A stretch of 64,000 nt of DNA, from contig NZ_FOXF01000009.1 in assembly GCF_900115655.1 (NCBI RefSeq), positions 17,913 to 81,912 on the forward strand. Direction: 5' to 3'. The number at the start of each line of letters is the position of its first letter. Positions within the stretch are counted from its first letter, which is position 1. Positions 8,860-18,992 of the stretch are shown piece after piece. The DNA is from Ruminobacter amylophilus. GTDB lineage: Bacteria > Pseudomonadota > Gammaproteobacteria > Enterobacterales > Succinivibrionaceae. Below the pieces are notes generated by a model that was not told the DNA's origin, made no database searches, and saw nothing but the letters and a program-made list of their open reading frames with translations. The translations under genes were made by a program, and so were the position numbers.

Positions 8860-8876
8860 CAAATAATGAGTTTACA

Positions 8877-8916
8877 AATCTGAAGGTAACCGGTTTGCCT
8901 TCAGATTGTTTCTTTT
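8877..8916 (+). terminator. Rho-independent terminator after the retropepsin lipoprotein
   Basis: A perfect 10-bp stem (AATCTGAAGG at 8877-8886 with its complement at 8898-8907) is followed by GTTTCTTTT. It separates cmoAB-lipoprotein transcription from the next two genes, which may therefore have their own promoter between 8917 and 9011. Confidence 0.75.
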
Positions 8917-9011
8917 ATAGCAGCGGAATCATAAAAGTCACGTTTAAGGAAAACGTCGTACAGAAGTGATTCCTTGATGTTTTAGTATAAAAAAATTCAG
9001 GACATGCAATT

Positions 9012-10610
9012 ATGATGAGTCGTGGAGTGTACTACCTTGTTATAGCCTTCCTTCTAATTACGGGCATAAGTTTAATGTGCTATCAGCACTTTACCTTCTC
9101 GGTGCCGTGGCTTCCCGGGAAAAAGAACATTGCCTGGGACATTGAAGCAAAGATTACCTTTCAGGCAAATAAGGAAAATCTTCCTGTAAGAGTTTCCTTT
9201 GCCATTCCGACACAGCAGCCCGGCTACAAGGTTGTGAATGAAACCACCGCCAGTCCGGACTACGGTCTCAACTACAAGGAAATTAACGGTCAGCAGCGTG
9301 CCGAATGGAGCAAGAGACTTGCTTCAGGCAACCAGACTCTTTACTACCGTGTTGAAGTTCTCGCCGATGAAGCATTCAAGAACACCCTGATGACGGTTCC
9401 TGAAGTTGCTGAAATACTTGAACCTGAACCATACTATTCCGCACTGATGCAGATTAAGGATGCGGCCTACTCACGCAGCGTGGATCCGTTCACCCTCACC
9501 AACGAGATATTCAAGGAACTGCACAATCAGGATCAGAACGCCAAGCTTCTGCTGAACAAGTTCAAGAAAGCTGACATCATCGTAAAGATCCTGAATCTTG
9601 CCGGCATTCCAGCACAGCAGGTTACCGCCATCAAGCTTGAAGACGGCAGAAGAAATCAGAAGCTTCTCACCTACATCGCCGTATTCAACGAAAACAATGA
9701 ATACCATATCTTTGACCCTACCGCTGAAACCATGGGTATCGGCAAGGACGTGTTCATCTGGAATAACAACAACAGTTCCACCATCGACGTTACCGGCGGT
9801 GACAATTCAAACGTAAGCTTCTCCATCGTACGTAACTTCATCAGCGATCAGAAGGCTTTCGATCTCAAGCGTAATGCCACCACCTCTCAGGGCAAGGATT
9901 ACGTAGACCTTTCCGTAAACACTCTTCCTATCGAAGAAAGAGCCGTGTTCAAGAGCGTACTGCTTATACCTATCGGCGTACTCATTGTGGTATTCCTGCG
10001 TATAATCGTCGGCCTCAAGACCTCCGGTACCTTCATGCCTGTACTGATTGCCATGTCATTCCTGCAGACCAATCTGTCTGTAGGTCTCATCGGCTTCCTT
10101 GCAATTGTGGGCATCGGTCTGATTATCCGTTCATGGCTGTCACACCTGAACCTGCTGCTGGTGGCGAGAATATCAACGGTAATCATAGCGGTTATCGGTA
10201 TTATCGGTATTCTGAGCTTCATCACCTACAAGGTTGGTATCTCTGACGGTATCAAGATTACCTTCTTCCCTATGATTATTCTTTCATGGACCATCGAAAG
10301 AATGTCAATTCTGTGGGAGGAAGAAGGTCCGCGTGAAGTTATGAAACAGGGCTCCGGCTCACTGCTGGTTGCGGTTCTGGCCTACCTTGCCATGAACAGC
10401 GCCATCGTTCAGCACGTTACCTTCAATTTCCTCGGTCTCCAGCTGGTTATACTGGCCGCCGTACTGCTCATGGGTAACTACACCGGCTACCGTCTGAGCG
10501 AATTAAAGCGTTTCAAGCCGCTTGCCGAACAGATTAACTCACCTACCGGTCAGAAGCTTGAAGCTGACAGACTCAGACAGGAAATCAAAGAGCTGAAAAA
10601 GGATCTGTAA
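9012..10610 (+). CDS. Inactive transglutaminase-like protein fused to a C-terminal membrane domain
   Basis: A 532-residue membrane protein. One helix near residues 6-24 precedes about 285 extracytoplasmic residues, then several helices run from about 314 to 490, with a charged coil at the end. The soluble part includes a transglutaminase-like fold (about 150-250). Where the catalytic Cys is expected, the sequence reads KADIIVKILNLAGIPA with Ala188, so it should be inactive; the block YHIFDPT retains Asp235. This matches the known family of inactive transglutaminases with seven membrane helices. It ends one base before the ATP-grasp gene starts, indicating tight coupling. Biochemical function is not established. 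Confidence 0.82.
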   Translation: MMSRGVYYLVIAFLLITGISLMCYQHFTFSVPWLPGKKNIAWDIEAKITFQANKENLPVRVSFAIPTQQPGYKVVNETTASPDYGLNYKEINGQQRAEWSKRLASGNQTLYYRVEVLADEAFKNTLMTVPEVAEILEPEPYYSALMQIKDAAYSRSVDPFTLTNEIFKELHNQDQNAKLLLNKFKKADIIVKILNLAGIPAQQVTAIKLEDGRRNQKLLTYIAVFNENNEYHIFDPTAETMGIGKDVFIWNNNNSSTIDVTGGDNSNVSFSIVRNFISDQKAFDLKRNATTSQGKDYVDLSVNTLPIEERAVFKSVLLIPIGVLIVVFLRIIVGLKTSGTFMPVLIAMSFLQTNLSVGLIGFLAIVGIGLIIRSWLSHLNLLLVARISTVIIAVIGIIGILSFITYKVGISDGIKITFFPMIILSWTIERMSILWEEEGPREVMKQGSGSLLVAVLAYLAMNSAIVQHVTFNFLGLQLVILAAVLLMGNYTGYRLSELKRFKPLAEQINSPTGQKLEADRLRQEIKELKKDL

Positions 10611-10611
10611 T

Positions 10612-11589
10612 ATGAATCTGTGGCCTTTTAAAAAATACTGCTCTCCATTTACCCTGGGGCGACTGGGGATAATGGGCATGAACCAGCGTAATGTAAACTA
10701 CATCGGACGCTATAACGAAAGAGCTCTGTATCCTCTGGTGGACAATAAACTGCTGACCAAGGAACTGGCTCTTAAAAACAAGGTTTCCACCACCAATCTG
10801 ATTGGCTCAATCAAGCATCAGTACGATGTGGAAAACTTCATTAAAATAGTTAAGGATCGCGACGGCTTCTGCATCAAACCGGCACACGGTTCCGGCGGTA
10901 AAGGCATTCTGGTTATCACCAAAACCGATGAAAAAGCCTTCTACAAGCCTAACGGACAGGCTCTGACCGCCATGGATATCGAAAGACACATATCCAATAT
11001 TCTTGCCGGTCTGTTCTCTCTCGGCGGAAAGCAGGACTTTGCGCTGATTGAAGATCTGATAAATTTTGATGACGTGTTCGCCGATTACAGCTATGAAGGT
11101 GTACCTGATGTCCGCGTAATCGTATTCCAGGGATATCCCGTAATGAGTATGATGCGTCTGTCTACCGCAGCTTCGGATGGCAAGGCAAACCTGCATCAGG
11201 GAGCCGTGGGCGTAGGCATCTGTCTGCGTTCAGGCAAAGCAGTGAGAGCAGTGCAGTTCAACAATCCGATTGAAAAGCACCCTGACACCGGTGCCCTGCT
11301 GGCAAATCTTCAGGTACCGCAGTGGGAAAGCGTACTCAATCTGGCATCAAGCTGCTATGACATGTCCAGACTCGGTTATATCGGTACCGATATAGTTCTC
11401 GACAAGAAGAGAGGTCCGCTGCTTCTGGAATTAAACGCACGTCCGGGCATGGCCATTCAGACAGCCAACGGTGCCGGTCTGCTTCCTAGACTTCATTTTG
11501 TGGAAGCCTTTATCGAAAAGCACGGTTACCTTCCGCCTGAGGAAAGAGTAAAGGTATCTCAGGAACACTTCGGTGTTCATGCGGTTTAA
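10612..11589 (+). CDS. ATP-grasp alpha-L-glutamate ligase-like protein
   Basis: A 325-residue ATP-grasp enzyme of the RimK-related group. The ATP-binding loop KPAHGSGGKGILVI is at residues 84-97. The metal/ATP acidic block LLLELNARPGMAIQ is near 268-281, and YIGTDIVLD precedes it. Such enzymes form amide bonds between a carboxylate and an amine using ATP. The acceptor here is unknown. It is translationally coupled to the membrane-anchored inactive transglutaminase, and with the upstream retropepsin-like lipoprotein completes a trio seen in many proteobacteria. It lacks a signal peptide and should be cytoplasmic. Confidence 0.85.
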   Translation: MNLWPFKKYCSPFTLGRLGIMGMNQRNVNYIGRYNERALYPLVDNKLLTKELALKNKVSTTNLIGSIKHQYDVENFIKIVKDRDGFCIKPAHGSGGKGILVITKTDEKAFYKPNGQALTAMDIERHISNILAGLFSLGGKQDFALIEDLINFDDVFADYSYEGVPDVRVIVFQGYPVMSMMRLSTAASDGKANLHQGAVGVGICLRSGKAVRAVQFNNPIEKHPDTGALLANLQVPQWESVLNLASSCYDMSRLGYIGTDIVLDKKRGPLLLELNARPGMAIQTANGAGLLPRLHFVEAFIEKHGYLPPEERVKVSQEHFGVHAV

Positions 11590-11607
11590 CCGAAAGACAT
11601 TGCACCC

Positions 11608-11642
11608 AAAAGCCCGTTATCATACAGATATCGGGCTTTTTT
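11608..11642 (+). terminator. Terminator after the ATP-grasp gene
   Basis: AAAAGCCCG at 11608-11616 pairs with CGGGCTTTT at 11632-11640 and continues into T residues. It ends the ATP-grasp transcription unit. The 217 bases between it and the end of dtd hold no gene I can support. Confidence 0.8.
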
Positions 11643-11859
11643 AGGCTCAATGAACCGTGATTACGGTAAAACAGGACGCATTGACCGTATGAACGTACCA
11701 GTTCCTGCCGACCGTTCGCATGAAGCATCCGAGCTAAGAATTTCAATTCTGCACCACGCCATGACATCAGCGTCCGTAATGCCGGTATTTTTTCTGATTC
11801 TGCTTATTCCGAAAATCTTTCAATGTTCTCAGTCACAGAAACAGCGTCTCCTGTTTAAT

Positions 11860-12297
11860 CTAGATATGCAGTGATATGGTTACGGGGCCGTCATTTTCAA
11901 GACGAATCTTCATATCGGCTGCAAATTCCCCGGTCTGCACCCCGGGCTTTACACTTCTGGCATACGCAACAAGTTCGTCATACATCTGTCTGGCCTCCTG
12001 CGGCGGCATGGCGGGATCGAAGCTCGGTCTGTTTCCACGATCGGTATCTGCGGCCAGAGTAAACTGGGATACCAGCATGAGATTACCGCCGGCTTCATTG
12101 ACGTTCAGATTCATCTTACCTTCAGAATCGCTGAAAATGCGGTATTTAAGAATTCTATCGAGCATTCTGCGGGACTTTTCAGCCGTATCCCCCTTTTCAA
12201 AGGCAATAAAGGCGAGAACACCGTTTTTCATGGAAGCGATACAGCTGCCGTCAACCGTAATATCAGCGAAATTCACTCTCTGTAGCAGGGCTATCAT
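11860..12297 (-). CDS. dtd: D-aminoacyl-tRNA deacylase
   Basis: Dtd hydrolyses D-amino acids (and glycine) mischarged on tRNA. The start at 12297 has GGAGAG upstream and gives 145 residues, exactly the family length, beginning MIALLQRV. The active-site motifs are SQFTL followed by RPSF, and the Gly-cisPro loop NDGPVT close to the C-terminus. In-frame codons upstream reach into the rplT terminator and are not coding. The gene follows rplT on the same strand but is separated from it by a terminator. Confidence 0.95.
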   Translation of the reverse strand: MIALLQRVNFADITVDGSCIASMKNGVLAFIAFEKGDTAEKSRRMLDRILKYRIFSDSEGKMNLNVNEAGGNLMLVSQFTLAADTDRGNRPSFDPAMPPQEARQMYDELVAYARSVKPGVQTGEFAADMKIRLENDGPVTISLHI

Positions 12298-12323
12298 GTT
12301 TATAAATCTCTCCATATAAAAAA

Positions 12324-12350
12324 ATACCACACCCGGAGGTGTGGTACATT
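12324..12350 (-). terminator. Terminator of the thrS-infC-rpmI-rplT operon
   Basis: On the minus strand an 8-bp GC-rich stem (ACCACACC with GGTGTGGT, 12327-12346) is followed by TATTTTTTTATA. It lies about 40 bases downstream of the rplT stop and just before the dtd ribosome site. Confidence 0.85.
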
Positions 12351-12386
12351 TCACCAAAATATTAACAGTATGTCAATATTACTGAA

Positions 12387-12740
12387 TTACAGAGCAGCCT
12401 TAGCCTTTTCTACAAGAACAGTAAAGGTTGACTTATCGTTAACAGCGATGTTGGCGAGGATCTTACGATCTAATTCGATAGATGCCTTCTTTAAGCCACA
12501 TACAAACTTGCTGTATGATAAACCGTTTACGCGAGCAGCAGCGTTAATACGAACGATCCATAACTGACGGAACTGACGCTTCTTCTGACGACGGTCACGA
12601 TAAGCATACTGACCAGCCTTGGTTACAGCCTGTACGGCAACACGGTAAACACGTGAACGAGCACCGTAATAACCCTTGGCAGCCTTTAAAACCTTCTTAT
12701 GACGTGCATGAGCGGTAACACCGCGCTTTACTCTTGCCAT
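12387..12740 (-). CDS. rplT: 50S ribosomal protein L20
   Basis: A 117-residue basic protein beginning [16 protein letters not shown], the standard L20 length and start. It binds 23S rRNA early in large-subunit assembly. In E. coli L20 represses the rpmI-rplT mRNA. The gene order infC-rpmI-rplT is standard. Here pheS does not follow; dtd lies downstream after a terminator. Confidence 0.98.
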   Translation of the reverse strand: MARVKRGVTAHARHKKVLKAAKGYYGARSRVYRVAVQAVTKAGQYAYRDRRQKKRQFRQLWIVRINAAARVNGLSYSKFVCGLKKASIELDRKILANIAVNDKSTFTVLVEKAKAAL

Positions 12741-12758
12741 TTCCTAACTACTCCTCTG

Positions 12759-12953
12759 TTATGCGTAAGGTAATAAATTAACGATATTACGAAGATCTGA
12801 CTTATGAATCATAGTCATAGCACGTAAATGACGTTTACGCTTAGTAGACTTCTTGGTCAGGATGTGACGAAGATTACAGTGCTTACGCTTGAAGCCGTTA
12901 GCGGTCTTCTTAAAACGCTTATGAGCACCCTTATCAGTTTTCATTTTTGGCAT
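12759..12953 (-). CDS. rpmI: 50S ribosomal protein L35
   Basis: A protein of about 64 residues beginning [20 protein letters not shown] and ending LLPYA, as expected for L35. The start at 12953 matches the family N-terminus; the ATG at 12971 would add six non-conserved residues. It is 18 bases upstream of rplT and translationally close to it. Confidence 0.97.
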   Translation of the reverse strand: MPKMKTDKGAHKRFKKTANGFKRKHCNLRHILTKKSTKRKRHLRAMTMIHKSDLRNIVNLLPYA

Positions 12954-13041
12954 AATAAAAAAACTCCACATTGGAATATTAAAAACACATAATACGGGAG
13001 GCGTACATCAGTACAGCACTTTGGTTAACTTCCCCGGATTA

Positions 13042-13593
13042 CTACCTTTTTTTCGGTGATAACACCATGACAGCCTGGCGACCTTCCATCTTAGAGGCAG
13101 ATTCAACCACAGCAAGGTCTCTGTCGACACAAAGTTCTTTTTCAATACGCTTCATTACGTCGAGACCGATGTCCTGGTGAGCAATTTCACGACCGCGGTA
13201 ACGCATGGTTACCTTAGCCTTGTCACCGTCTTCCAGGAAACGTATCAGGTTGCGAAGTTTTACCTGATAGTCGCCTTCGTCAGTTGCATGACGGAATTTA
13301 ATTTCCTTAACCTGCACCTGCTTTTGCTTTTTCTTTTGCTCTTTCTGAGCCTTACTCTTTTCGTAAAGGAATTTACCGTAGTCCATTATACGACATACAG
13401 GCGGTTCTGCATTCGGACTGATTTCTACTAAATCAACACCTGCCTCAGTAGCCTTGTTTAAAGCTTCTGAAGAACTCATTATACCTAAAGCTTCACCATC
13501 GAGACCGATTAATCTTACTTCACGGTATCTAATTTCACCATTTATTCTGGTTTTATTAGCGGCCTGTTTGCCGGTTTTCTTAACGTTATTAAT
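13042..13593 (-). CDS. infC: Translation initiation factor IF-3 with an ATT start codon
   Basis: IF-3 keeps 30S subunits free and checks initiation codons. The best start is ATT at 13593: AGGAG lies seven bases upstream, and the resulting 183-residue protein matches the family length. No ATG precedes the conserved [10 protein letters not shown] block; the only other upstream candidate is a TTG at 13617. An AUU start is the well-known device by which IF-3 represses its own translation. Conserved blocks include [23 protein letters not shown] split over residues about 55-80 and the C-terminal MVLSPKKR. The ribosome site lies inside the last codons of thrS, and the gap to the thrS stop is four bases. 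Confidence 0.93.
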   Translation of the reverse strand: MNNVKKTGKQAANKTRINGEIRYREVRLIGLDGEALGIMSSSEALNKATEAGVDLVEISPNAEPPVCRIMDYGKFLYEKSKAQKEQKKKQKQVQVKEIKFRHATDEGDYQVKLRNLIRFLEDGDKAKVTMRYRGREIAHQDIGLDVMKRIEKELCVDRDLAVVESASKMEGRQAVMVLSPKKR

Positions 13594-13597
13594 GGTA

Positions 13598-15526
13598 TTA
13601 CTCCTCTGCGCTATCAATTCCGCGGCTAATGATATCCTTTTTGATTAAAGAAATCAAGTCAGAAATTGAATAACTACCTAAATCTTCACCCTTTCTGGTT
13701 CTTACTGATACAGTACCGTTTTCAACTTCCTTGGCACCGCATACCAGCATGTAAGGAACCTTCATTAAAGTATGTTCTCTTACCTTGAAACCAACCTTTT
13801 CGTTTCTGAGATCAGACTTCACGCGGATTCCGGCTTCATCGAGCATATCGGTAACCTTGGCAACATAATCAGCCTGAGCATCGGTAATACCCATAACAAC
13901 AGCCTGAACAGGAGCCAGCCAGGTTGGGAATGCACCGGCATATTCTTCAGTAAGAATACCGATAAAGCGTTCCATAGAACCGAGGATTGCTCTGTGAATC
14001 ATAATAGGATTGTGCTTTTCATTGTCTTCACCGATATAGGTGGCTTCAAGTCTCTGAGGGAGGAAGAAGTCCAGCTGTACGGTACCACACTGCCAGTCAC
14101 GACCCAGACAGTCATGAAGAGTGAATTCAATCTTAGGACCGTAGAAAGCACCTTCACCAGGCTGGTATTCGAAAGCGATGCCGTTTTCGTCAAGAGCCTT
14201 AGCAAGATCGTGTTCAGCCTTGTCCCATAACGCATCGTCGCCGATACGCTTTTCAGGTCTGGTTGAAAGCTTAACATCGATGTTCTTGAATCCGAATGAA
14301 CCGTAAACATCATAAACGAACTTGATACAGTTACTAACTTCAGACATTACCTGATCTTCAGTACAGAACAGATGTGCGTCGTCCTGAGTAAAGCCTCTTA
14401 CACGCATCATGCCGTGTAAAGAACCTGACGGTTCGTTACGGTGGCACTGACCGAATTCAGCCATTCTGATTGGCAGATCGCGGTATGAGTGCAGACGCTG
14501 ATTGAAAATCTGGATGTGTGCAGGACAGTTCATAGGCTTAACAGCATAATCTCTGTTTTCAGAACTGGTGGTGAACATTGCTTCTGAGTACTTTGCCCAG
14601 TGACCTGAACGTTCCCAGAGCACACGGTCCATCATGAATGGAGTCTTAACTTCAATATACTTGTACTTGTGGAGCTTTTCACGCATAAAGTTTTCGAGAG
14701 TACGATAGATGGTCCATCCGTCGTTGTGCCAGAAAATCATGCCTGGAGCTTCCTGCTGCATGTGATAAAGGTCGAGCTGAGGACCAATCTTGCGGTGGTC
14801 GCGCTTTGCAGCTTCTTCAAGTCTCTTAAGGTATGCGTCAAGAGCCTTCTTGTCAGCCCATGCGGTACCGTAAATTCTCTGAAGCATCTTGTTCTTTGCA
14901 TCACCGCGCCAGTATGCACCTGCAGACTTGGTGATCTTGAAGAATTTGCAGAAACGCATGTTAGGAACATGAGGACCGCGACACATATCAATGTATTCAA
15001 GATGATGATAGAGAGCAGGATGATCATCGTGAGAGATGTTTTCCTCAAGGATAAGCTGCTTGTACGGCTCGTTTCTTTCGCCGAAAACTTCATGAGCCTT
15101 ATCCCATGTTACTCTTTCCTTGATTACGTCATATTCGGTCTTTGCAAGTTCATGCATTCTTTCATCAAGCTTTGCAAGATCTTCTTCTGTAAGGGTGTGG
15201 TCGAGATCAACGTCATAATAGAAACCGTTGTCGATTACAGGACCGATGGCCATCTTTGTTTCAGGCCAGAGCTGCTTGATGGCATGACCGAGAAGGTGAG
15301 CACATGAGTGTCTGATGATCTCAACACCTTCCTGATCCTTTGGAGTGATGATGCTTAAGGTAGCATCTTCGGAAATGAGTTCACAGGCATCAACAAGTTC
15401 CCCGTTAACTTTACCAGCAACACAGACTTTGGCTAAACCAGGGCCAATACTCTGAGCAACATCATAAACTGAAACAGGGTTTTCAAAATTTTTAATACTT
15501 CCGTCCGGAAGAGTAATAGCAGGCAT
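13598..15526 (-). CDS. thrS: Threonyl-tRNA synthetase
   Basis: A class II synthetase with the TGS domain, the editing domain and the catalytic core. The start at 15526 gives 642 residues, the E. coli length, beginning [10 protein letters not shown]. The editing-domain zinc/His motif [10 protein letters not shown] is near residue 73. Motif 2 ([15 protein letters not shown]) and the zinc ligands in [11 protein letters not shown] are present. The 170-base leader could carry a ThrRS autorepression operator, as in E. coli, but I have not folded it. It is the first gene of thrS-infC-rpmI-rplT. Confidence 0.97.
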   Translation of the reverse strand: MPAITLPDGSIKNFENPVSVYDVAQSIGPGLAKVCVAGKVNGELVDACELISEDATLSIITPKDQEGVEIIRHSCAHLLGHAIKQLWPETKMAIGPVIDNGFYYDVDLDHTLTEEDLAKLDERMHELAKTEYDVIKERVTWDKAHEVFGERNEPYKQLILEENISHDDHPALYHHLEYIDMCRGPHVPNMRFCKFFKITKSAGAYWRGDAKNKMLQRIYGTAWADKKALDAYLKRLEEAAKRDHRKIGPQLDLYHMQQEAPGMIFWHNDGWTIYRTLENFMREKLHKYKYIEVKTPFMMDRVLWERSGHWAKYSEAMFTTSSENRDYAVKPMNCPAHIQIFNQRLHSYRDLPIRMAEFGQCHRNEPSGSLHGMMRVRGFTQDDAHLFCTEDQVMSEVSNCIKFVYDVYGSFGFKNIDVKLSTRPEKRIGDDALWDKAEHDLAKALDENGIAFEYQPGEGAFYGPKIEFTLHDCLGRDWQCGTVQLDFFLPQRLEATYIGEDNEKHNPIMIHRAILGSMERFIGILTEEYAGAFPTWLAPVQAVVMGITDAQADYVAKVTDMLDEAGIRVKSDLRNEKVGFKVREHTLMKVPYMLVCGAKEVENGTVSVRTRKGEDLGSYSISDLISLIKKDIISRGIDSAEE

Positions 15527-15700
15527 TATCCTAACCTCTTCTGTACTGATACAAACCAAGTATCATGTACGCAATAAATACAACATCTTTAATAAACACC
15601 TGAAAGGACGCCGGCCGCACGGTCGGTTCATCCGGTGTTTGCATAAAAAGTCCCGTCTGATGCAGATGCTTACAAAAACACCCGACGATCAAACTTGTAT

Positions 15701-15729
15701 AATATAATTACACACATGGATTTTTGCAA
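15701..15729 (-). promoter_or_regulatory. Promoter for thrS
   Basis: On the minus strand TTGCAA (15724-15729) is followed after exactly 17 bases by TATATT (15701-15706). Transcription would begin near 15694, leaving a 168-base leader before thrS. The rest of the 496-base gap to the MATE gene contains TATAAT on the plus strand at 15930, a likely -10 for that gene, and no other coding signal. Confidence 0.55.
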
Positions 15730-16022
15730 GTGTTTTAACACCTTAAATCAGGCTTTGCGTACGCTTTTTCATACTCATTTACCTGCACTCGCCGTAATCA
15801 GGCAATTCCTACTGAAACACTTTTATTTAACTGTTTCATTACACACCGTCATCCGCCGTGACGACCGTATCGTCATCCGCTGTCGCACGCACGTCTCCGT
15901 CCGCATTTCCGATAACGGCACTTTTTGTATATAATATATAATCAGGAGATTGTGCCTGATGCACTTCTCCGCTGATTTATCGGCAAAAGAAACACATAAC
16001 ATATAAGAAAATAATAAAATCC

Positions 16023-17432
16023 ATGGATTCAAACAGCAACAAAGCGCCCATGTACAACAGTACGTACAAGGGAAGTTTAAAAAAAGAAATAATGCAGCAG
16101 TTACACCTTGCCATACCTATTCTCATAGGACAGCTGAGTACGTCCCTGCTGGGTTTTATCGACACCATCATGGCCTCAAATCTCGGGATGACGGATCTGG
16201 CTGCAATCGCCGTCGGCTGCAGTTTCTGGATTCCTTTTTCCCTGCTCTGCATAGGTCTTTGTCTGGGGCTTTCCCCGATTATTGCCCAGCTGCTCGGTCA
16301 GAATAATCCGGAAGAAATTCCGAAGTACACGCACAACGCACTGTTTCCTCTGATGATCGTAACGGCATTTTCCATGATATTCCTGCTGATAATGCCTTCC
16401 TTCATGCTTAAATACACCAATCTGGGACCTGAGGTCATTGACAAGGCGGTAAAATACATCGATCTCGTGGTTATAGCTCTGCCTGGACTCAGTCTCTATC
16501 ACCTGCTTAAAAACACTGCAGAAGGCGTTATGGTAGCTATTCCAACCATGATTATCGGTCTGGTATCAGTTCTTATGAACATTCCTCTTAACTACATATT
16601 CATGTACGGAAAACTGGGAATCCCCGAAATGGGCGCCGTGGGCTGCGGCGTGGCCACGGCAATCATCGCATGGACATCCTTCGGGATTATCTACCTTTAC
16701 TGCAGATACAACAGCAGGCTTAAGGATTTCAACATTCTCAGAAAAAAGGAAAATACCGATTTCTCAATCATCAAGCACGTATCCAGAATCGGTTTTCCGG
16801 TTTCCGTTGCCCTGCTGATTGAAAACTTCACCTACTACATTTTCGGCTACGCAACCGGCTTTCTGGGAACTCAGTATACGGCCGCGCATCAGATTGCCAG
16901 CATCATCAGCGTTATGGTATTCATGCTTCCTGTAGCAGTGTCTACGGCCGAGGCCATCAGAATCAGCAACAATCTTGCCGTCGGCAGCAAGAGCATGGCC
17001 CTGCTTTCGGTTAAAGCAACGGCAATAATCTCTCATGCCATTATCCTTCCGGTCTGTTTTTCAATTTTCTTCTTCCGTCATGAAATCATTTCATTCTTTA
17101 CGGAGGATCCGGCACTGCACAAACTGGCCGCCCCACTGTTTTTTGCCATACTCGCGTTTCAGGTACAGGACGCACTGTTCGGAATCTGTCTGGGAATCGT
17201 TCGCGGATTCAAGGATACCAAAACCATGATGCTCGTGAATTTCGTGGTTCTCTGGTGCATGAGCGCGCCTCTTGGTTATCTGATCGGTTTTACCGATTTC
17301 TTCGGCAGAAAATACGGCCTCTATGGTCTGTGGGGCATTCTGGTTTTCTGCTACTGGAGTCTGACCATAGCCTTCGGCGCAAGAAGCATCTACCTCTTCA
17401 GACATCATAAATTCAAAATCTACCGTTACTGA
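16023..17432 (+). CDS. MATE family multidrug exporter (NorM-like)
   Basis: A 469-residue protein with about twelve hydrophobic segments. It has the MATE features of an early LGFIDTIMAS segment in helix 1-2 and two homologous halves. Members exchange Na+ or H+ for cationic drugs in the inner membrane. The length and start region (QLHLAIPILIGQLSTSLLG) fit the NorM/YdhE branch. No regulator is adjacent. Substrate cannot be predicted. Confidence 0.88.
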   Translation: MDSNSNKAPMYNSTYKGSLKKEIMQQLHLAIPILIGQLSTSLLGFIDTIMASNLGMTDLAAIAVGCSFWIPFSLLCIGLCLGLSPIIAQLLGQNNPEEIPKYTHNALFPLMIVTAFSMIFLLIMPSFMLKYTNLGPEVIDKAVKYIDLVVIALPGLSLYHLLKNTAEGVMVAIPTMIIGLVSVLMNIPLNYIFMYGKLGIPEMGAVGCGVATAIIAWTSFGIIYLYCRYNSRLKDFNILRKKENTDFSIIKHVSRIGFPVSVALLIENFTYYIFGYATGFLGTQYTAAHQIASIISVMVFMLPVAVSTAEAIRISNNLAVGSKSMALLSVKATAIISHAIILPVCFSIFFFRHEIISFFTEDPALHKLAAPLFFAILAFQVQDALFGICLGIVRGFKDTKTMMLVNFVVLWCMSAPLGYLIGFTDFFGRKYGLYGLWGILVFCYWSLTIAFGARSIYLFRHHKFKIYRY

Positions 17433-17593
17433 CAGAGCGGTACCCGGTTCAAACGCCTGAAAATTTGCTAAAAATCTCAAACCGATTCAGGCGTGTGTTC
17501 ACGTTCCCGGAAAAATTAATATAATATTACCGGTGGTTAATCATCCACCTGTTTTTTATTCCCGTTCCTGAGTTTTTGTATTACGGAGATGAC

Positions 17594-18607
17594 ATGTCCA
17601 GCCGATATCAACTGATAAAACTTGCTTCTGTACTGCTTTCCCTTTCCGTCCTTTCCCTTTCGTCACAGGCCGCCGCCAGCGACCAGAACGAAACTCAGAA
17701 AACATCCTGCTTCAAAACCGACGGCATGAGTCAGGCCGCGGAAAAAGCCTATAAGGAATGTTTTAAGGCATACAGCGAAAGAGATGAAAATGCTCCGAAA
17801 ATCTGTTTGAAATCAGCCGAAAAGCACCAGGATCCGCGTGTCTACTACCTGCTTGCCAGAATTGAAAGTGAAGGCATTCACAAGATGCCCAACCAGGGAA
17901 AATACATTGATCTCATGAAAAAATCTGCGGAAAGTTCCTTCCCTCCGGCTGACGAGGCCCTTGCCGAAATCATTCTTGATAACTACATTCAGCAGTTTCC
18001 TCACAACAAGGCCACCGGCGAACAGGGGCTTTTTTATCTTAACAGAGCCGCGGCATGCGGTAACGAAAAGGCTCAGTACATACTGGCAGAAATGAAACTG
18101 CATGACGACTATGATGAACTTGTACCCTACGACATCGGCAAAGGCAACAGGGAAATGCTTGATCTTCTGGAAAAAGGGAATGACCACGTACGGCTTTATG
18201 CTGCCAAATGGCTTCTTGAGAAAAAAGACATCATCGACAAAATATCCGCACAGCTAGAAGAGAGAAAAAACAGTAAGGGGATTGATGCGGTTTTCCTTTC
18301 CCACATCATAAACGAATATCAGAAAGATCATGATTATCCGGTAAATCTCATGGAAGCCGCCGCCCAGAAATCCGGGCTCAAACAGGCCTACCTGAATCTT
18401 TTTGAATTCTACCGCCACAATGATGACATAAGCAGCAAACTGAGAGGTCTTATGTTTGCCGAAGCATACAGAGTATGCCGTGGCATCCCGCCATCAGGAG
18501 AACAGAAGGATGAAATCAAAATCATGATCGAAAAGACCGGAGAAAAAATAGTTAACGACGCCCTGGAATCAGGCAGACAGACCGCTGTCAACGTCGGATG
18601 CAACTAA
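17594..18607 (+). CDS. Exported Sel1-like repeat protein, unknown function
   Basis: The start at 17594 (MSSRYQLIKL) places a signal peptide at residues 1-28 ending SSQAAAS. The mature part is helical, with weak Sel1/TPR-type repeats: DPRVYYLLARIESEG, then GLFYLNRAAACGNEKAQYILAEMKL. Cysteines are frequent (about six), suggesting disulfides in the periplasm. Such proteins usually mediate protein contacts. No precise function can be given, and it stands as a single gene. Confidence 0.6.
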   Translation: MSSRYQLIKLASVLLSLSVLSLSSQAAASDQNETQKTSCFKTDGMSQAAEKAYKECFKAYSERDENAPKICLKSAEKHQDPRVYYLLARIESEGIHKMPNQGKYIDLMKKSAESSFPPADEALAEIILDNYIQQFPHNKATGEQGLFYLNRAAACGNEKAQYILAEMKLHDDYDELVPYDIGKGNREMLDLLEKGNDHVRLYAAKWLLEKKDIIDKISAQLEERKNSKGIDAVFLSHIINEYQKDHDYPVNLMEAAAQKSGLKQAYLNLFEFYRHNDDISSKLRGLMFAEAYRVCRGIPPSGEQKDEIKIMIEKTGEKIVNDALESGRQTAVNVGCN

Positions 18608-18677
18608 AAGCGGAAACGGATGTCAAAAACAGTATACCTGAGGCGGTGAAACGCACGGAGGACGTCAAAAGTTCCTG

Positions 18678-18705
18678 TTGCAAACACCGTTAAGCAGTAT
18701 ATACT
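18678..18705 (+). promoter_or_regulatory. Promoter upstream of bamE
   Basis: TTGCAA (18678-18683), a 16-base spacer and TATACT (18700-18705). Transcription would begin near 18712 and leave about 280 bases of AT-rich leader before bamE, with no convincing gene. A closer promoter may exist. Confidence 0.5.
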
Positions 18706-18992
18706 AGATATCCGTGCAAACAGTGCGTGCTTAAACAGCGGAAAACTGCCGGCGTATTTTTCCGGTTAAAAAGTGCGCTCCGTACGGTATGAATACGAAA
18801 AATTCAGTAAATATCTCAGTAATTATCATTAAAATAAAAAGATATTTTGATTTAAGGTATTCTTTGACTGTAAGATTATGTAAGTTTTACAGCCTGTTAA
18901 TCTCAAAGATACCTGAATACTTGGTAAGGATAAGGGAAACGGTGCTCATCCCTCCGTCACGAAACGACGGACTTTCGCACCCAGAAACATAT

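Noticed and set aside
13177..13431. A leucine-rich plus-strand reading frame
   Set aside because: It is the complement of the lysine/glutamine-rich stretch of infC.
18789..18992. N-terminal extension of bamE
   Set aside because: It would bury the signal peptide and lipobox, lacks a ribosome site and is AT-rich leader sequence.
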